Assembly: GCF_030382115.1 (NCBI RefSeq)
Contig: NZ_JAUDRJ010000003.1
Span: 4,735,369-4,752,581 of the forward strand
Origin: Nostoc sp. GT001
Lineage (GTDB): Bacteria > Cyanobacteriota > Cyanobacteriia > Cyanobacteriales > Nostocaceae
Direction: 5' to 3'
DNA: 17,213 bases
In this document: positions 14,876-17,213 of the stretch, in pieces
How the letters are laid out: each line of letters opens with the position of its first letter
How positions within the stretch are numbered: position 1 is the first letter of the stretch
Translations under genes and position numbers: made by a program
The notes under the pieces: model-generated
The model's input: the letters and a program-made list of their open reading frames with translations, nothing else
Told to the model about the DNA's origin: nothing
Database searches by the model: none

Positions 14876-17085
14876 ATACTGGGGATAAAAATATAGTTGT
14901 CGGCAAACCGCTCAATCGAGTTGATGGACGGCTTAAGGTGACTGGTGGCGCACGTTACGCGGCTGAGTTTCCGGTCGCAAAAATGACTTATGGCGTGACA
15001 ATTCAAAGTGCGATCGCTAAAGGGAAGATTGCTCAAATCGATACCAAGGCGGCGGAAAAAGTACCGGGTGTGCTAGCAGTAATTACCCACCTTAACGCGC
15101 CCAAAGCTTTTGGAGAAAAGGGCGGCGGTCATAAGGTGCAAGTCCTGCAAGATAACATTGTGCTGTATAGCGGTCAGCATATTGGTGTCGTCGTTGCCGA
15201 TACTTTTGAACGAGCGATGTATGCTGCCTCACTCGTACAAGTTCGCTATGACGAAGAGAAACCAACTATTAATATGCGGGAGAATCTCACTAAAGCATAC
15301 TTGCCTAAAGGTAAAATCCCTGGAGACGAGCCGCCCGATTCATCACATGGCAATGTCAACCAGGGACTAGCGGCGGCGGCTGTCCGCGTCGAGCAAACTT
15401 ATACTACCCCAGTGGAAAATCATAATCCAATGGAGCCTCATGCCACAACAGCAGTTTGGCAAGGCGATGAACTGCTGCTGTATGACGCAACTCAGGGAAT
15501 TTTTTCGACTCAAAAAAAAGTTGCGGAGGTATTAGGAATTGAGCCTGAGAAAGTCCGCATTATGTCTTACTATGTGGGCGGTGGCTTCGGTTGCAAAGGG
15601 TCGGCTTGGTCGCACGTGCCGCTAGCGGCGATCGCCGCAAAGCAAGTTAATCGCCCCGTGAAATTAGTTTTGGGACGGATACAGATGTATGGGCCTGTGG
15701 GCTTTCGACCGGAGACAATTCAACAGGTTTCTCTCGGTGCAACCCGCGATGGCAAATTGACTGCTTTGCGACACGCCGGCACTTCCCAGACTTCAACTTT
15801 CGATGAATTTATCGAACCTGTTGGTAAAAGCGCCCGGATGCTTTACGCAAGCCCGAATATCGAGACTAGCCACCATCTAGTTAAACTCGATCAAGGAACA
15901 CCAACTTATATGCGCGCCCCAGGCGAAGCTTCTGGGTCGTTTGCCTTAGAATCGGCAATGGACGAACTGGCTTATGCGCTGAATATCGATCCGGTGGAAC
16001 TGCGTCTGCGTAACTATGCTGAAGTCGATCCTAGTAAAAAACTCCCTTGGTCGAGCAAGTCATTGAGAGAGTGTTACAAATTGGGATCAGAAAAATTTGG
16101 CTGGCAAAAGCGCAATCCTCAGCCTCGCTCAATGCGAGATGGTAATTATTTAATTGGTTGGGGTATGGCGACAGCTACTTATCCTACCAACCGTTCCCCA
16201 GCATCAGCGATCGCTCAAATTATGGCAGATGGTACAGCCGTTGTCCTGAGCGGTTCGCAAGATATTGGTACGGGAACTTATACTGTCATGACTCAAGTCG
16301 CAGCTGATGCACTCGGTCTACCAGTTAACAAAGTCCGGTTTGAACTAGGCGATACCAAGATGCCACAAACCCCTATTTCTGGTGGTTCCCAAACCGCCGC
16401 CAGTGTGAGTTCAGCCGTACATTTAGCGGGAAATCAAGCACGCAGTCAGCTTTTACAACTAGCACTTGCCGATCAAAAATCGCCGCTTTATGGTTCAAAG
16501 GCTGAGGATGTGATTGCGCGAGATGGCAGCTTTTTCTTAAAAAATAAATCGTCTGCAAGCGAAACATATCAGGCAATCTTGGCACGACATGGAAAGAAAA
16601 TGCTCGAAGCGCGTGCAGATGCCAAGCCTGGAGAGGAACAAAAGAAGTTCTCAATGCACTCATTTGGAGCGCAGTTTGCCGAAGTGCGCGTTGAGCCTGA
16701 TTTGGGTGAAGTGCGAGTAACCCGGTGGGTAGGAACTTTTGGCGTGGGACGCATCCTCAACGCTAAAACAGCCAACAGTCAAATGATCGGTGGGATTATT
16801 TATGGCATCGGCATGGCGTTAATGGAACACACGCTAACAGACCCGAACCGAGGACGCGTTGTCAACCATGATTTAGGTGAATATCACGTACCAGTGAATG
16901 CAGACGTTCCTGATATTGAGGTGTTGTTTGTGGATGAAGACGATCCACATATCAACCCGCTTGGTGTCAAAGGAATTGGTGAAATTGGCATTACCGGCGC
17001 TGCGGCAGCGATCGCTAATGCAGTCTATCATGCCACCGGTAAGCGCGTCCGCGATTTGCCAATTACTTTAGACAAACTGCTGTAG
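14872..17085 (+). CDS. paoC: Aldehyde oxidoreductase molybdenum-binding subunit PaoC/YagR-like
   Basis: A 737-residue molybdopterin subunit, the catalytic part of the complex, close in length to E. coli PaoC (732). Molybdenum cofactor loops include GGGFGCKG (236-243) and MRAPGE (347-352), and GSQDIGTGTYTVMTQ lies further on. The base catalyst is E704 in GIGEIG. The enzyme should oxidise aromatic or other aldehydes to carboxylic acids. Start ATG at 14872 overlaps the paoB stop. The E. coli operon continues with the cofactor-inserting chaperone gene paoD; only 128 bases remain in this window (a CAAGTT/AACTTG hairpin at 17121-17136, HIP1 sites, no gene seen), so its presence cannot be judged. 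Confidence 0.94.
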   Translation: MNTGDKNIVVGKPLNRVDGRLKVTGGARYAAEFPVAKMTYGVTIQSAIAKGKIAQIDTKAAEKVPGVLAVITHLNAPKAFGEKGGGHKVQVLQDNIVLYSGQHIGVVVADTFERAMYAASLVQVRYDEEKPTINMRENLTKAYLPKGKIPGDEPPDSSHGNVNQGLAAAAVRVEQTYTTPVENHNPMEPHATTAVWQGDELLLYDATQGIFSTQKKVAEVLGIEPEKVRIMSYYVGGGFGCKGSAWSHVPLAAIAAKQVNRPVKLVLGRIQMYGPVGFRPETIQQVSLGATRDGKLTALRHAGTSQTSTFDEFIEPVGKSARMLYASPNIETSHHLVKLDQGTPTYMRAPGEASGSFALESAMDELAYALNIDPVELRLRNYAEVDPSKKLPWSSKSLRECYKLGSEKFGWQKRNPQPRSMRDGNYLIGWGMATATYPTNRSPASAIAQIMADGTAVVLSGSQDIGTGTYTVMTQVAADALGLPVNKVRFELGDTKMPQTPISGGSQTAASVSSAVHLAGNQARSQLLQLALADQKSPLYGSKAEDVIARDGSFFLKNKSSASETYQAILARHGKKMLEARADAKPGEEQKKFSMHSFGAQFAEVRVEPDLGEVRVTRWVGTFGVGRILNAKTANSQMIGGIIYGIGMALMEHTLTDPNRGRVVNHDLGEYHVPVNADVPDIEVLFVDEDDPHINPLGVKGIGEIGITGAAAAIANAVYHATGKRVRDLPITLDKLL

Positions 17086-17213
17086 ATATGGCGAGGCGAT
17101 CGCTAATTTTTAAACTTAAACAAGTTGATTAACTTGCGATCGCTTCCAGCGGGCGGTTACGCCATCGCAACTGTCTTTTTCCGCGAAGGACGCTTGCGGT
17201 CTGATTTTTTTTC

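Noticed and set aside
1..17213. Novel defence system, CRISPR array, toxin-antitoxin pair or transposase
   Set aside because: No spacer-repeat pattern, nuclease, helicase, toxin or transposase motif was found in any frame; the tandem repeat at 6411 has no spacers.

Overview
The window looks like chromosome or large-plasmid DNA from a filamentous, Nostoc-type cyanobacterium. The palindrome GCGATCGC (HIP1) recurs throughout, an NblA phycobilisome-degradation gene is present, and the gaps between genes carry the dispersed inverted-repeat, heptad and hairpin elements typical of Nostoc/Anabaena genomes. No rRNA, tRNA, CRISPR array, transposase gene or phage gene was seen.

Layout. From 44 to 5082 all genes lie on the minus strand: a short-chain dehydrogenase, a lipoprotein-signal methyltransferase whose reading frame is broken near its linker, an APC-type amino acid permease, a small four-helix membrane protein, and nblA with a clear downstream terminator. 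At 5347 the direction flips: a peroxiredoxin-like (AhpC/TSA_2-type) gene is divergent from nblA, followed by a repeat-rich stretch (6145-6920), a single-domain response regulator, and a DUF6335-like gene converging on it with a 6-base gap. From 8222 to 17085 everything runs on the plus strand: a DJ-1/PfpI protein with an extra helical C-terminal domain, a membrane-anchored SRPBCC protein, a decayed alcohol dehydrogenase remnant, a small exported protein, an intact zinc alcohol dehydrogenase, a cupin, and a three-gene molybdenum aldehyde oxidoreductase operon of the PaoABC (YagTSR) type.

How the genes may work together. The right half looks like an aldehyde/stress module: DJ-1 family proteins, glutathione-independent zinc dehydrogenases and PaoABC-type oxidases all have members acting on reactive carbonyls. 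PaoA has a Tat-like leader, so the oxidase is probably exported to the periplasm. The left half adds general stress or nutrient-starvation genes (SDR, NblA, peroxiredoxin-like protein). This joint role is inferred from families and order; only paoABC is a proven-looking operon, from its 14-base and 4-base gene overlaps.

Non-coding sequence. There are two MITE-like elements (4546-4697 and 12292-12415), a 350-bp composite palindrome with four 25-bp tandem repeats (6202-6551), a probable inverted-repeat element at 4398-4528, several small hairpins, and three good intrinsic terminators. No clearly novel multi-gene defence or mobile system is visible. The most unusual items are the frameshifted methyltransferase lipoprotein, the dehydrogenase relic, the DJ-1 fusion and the nested repeat elements.
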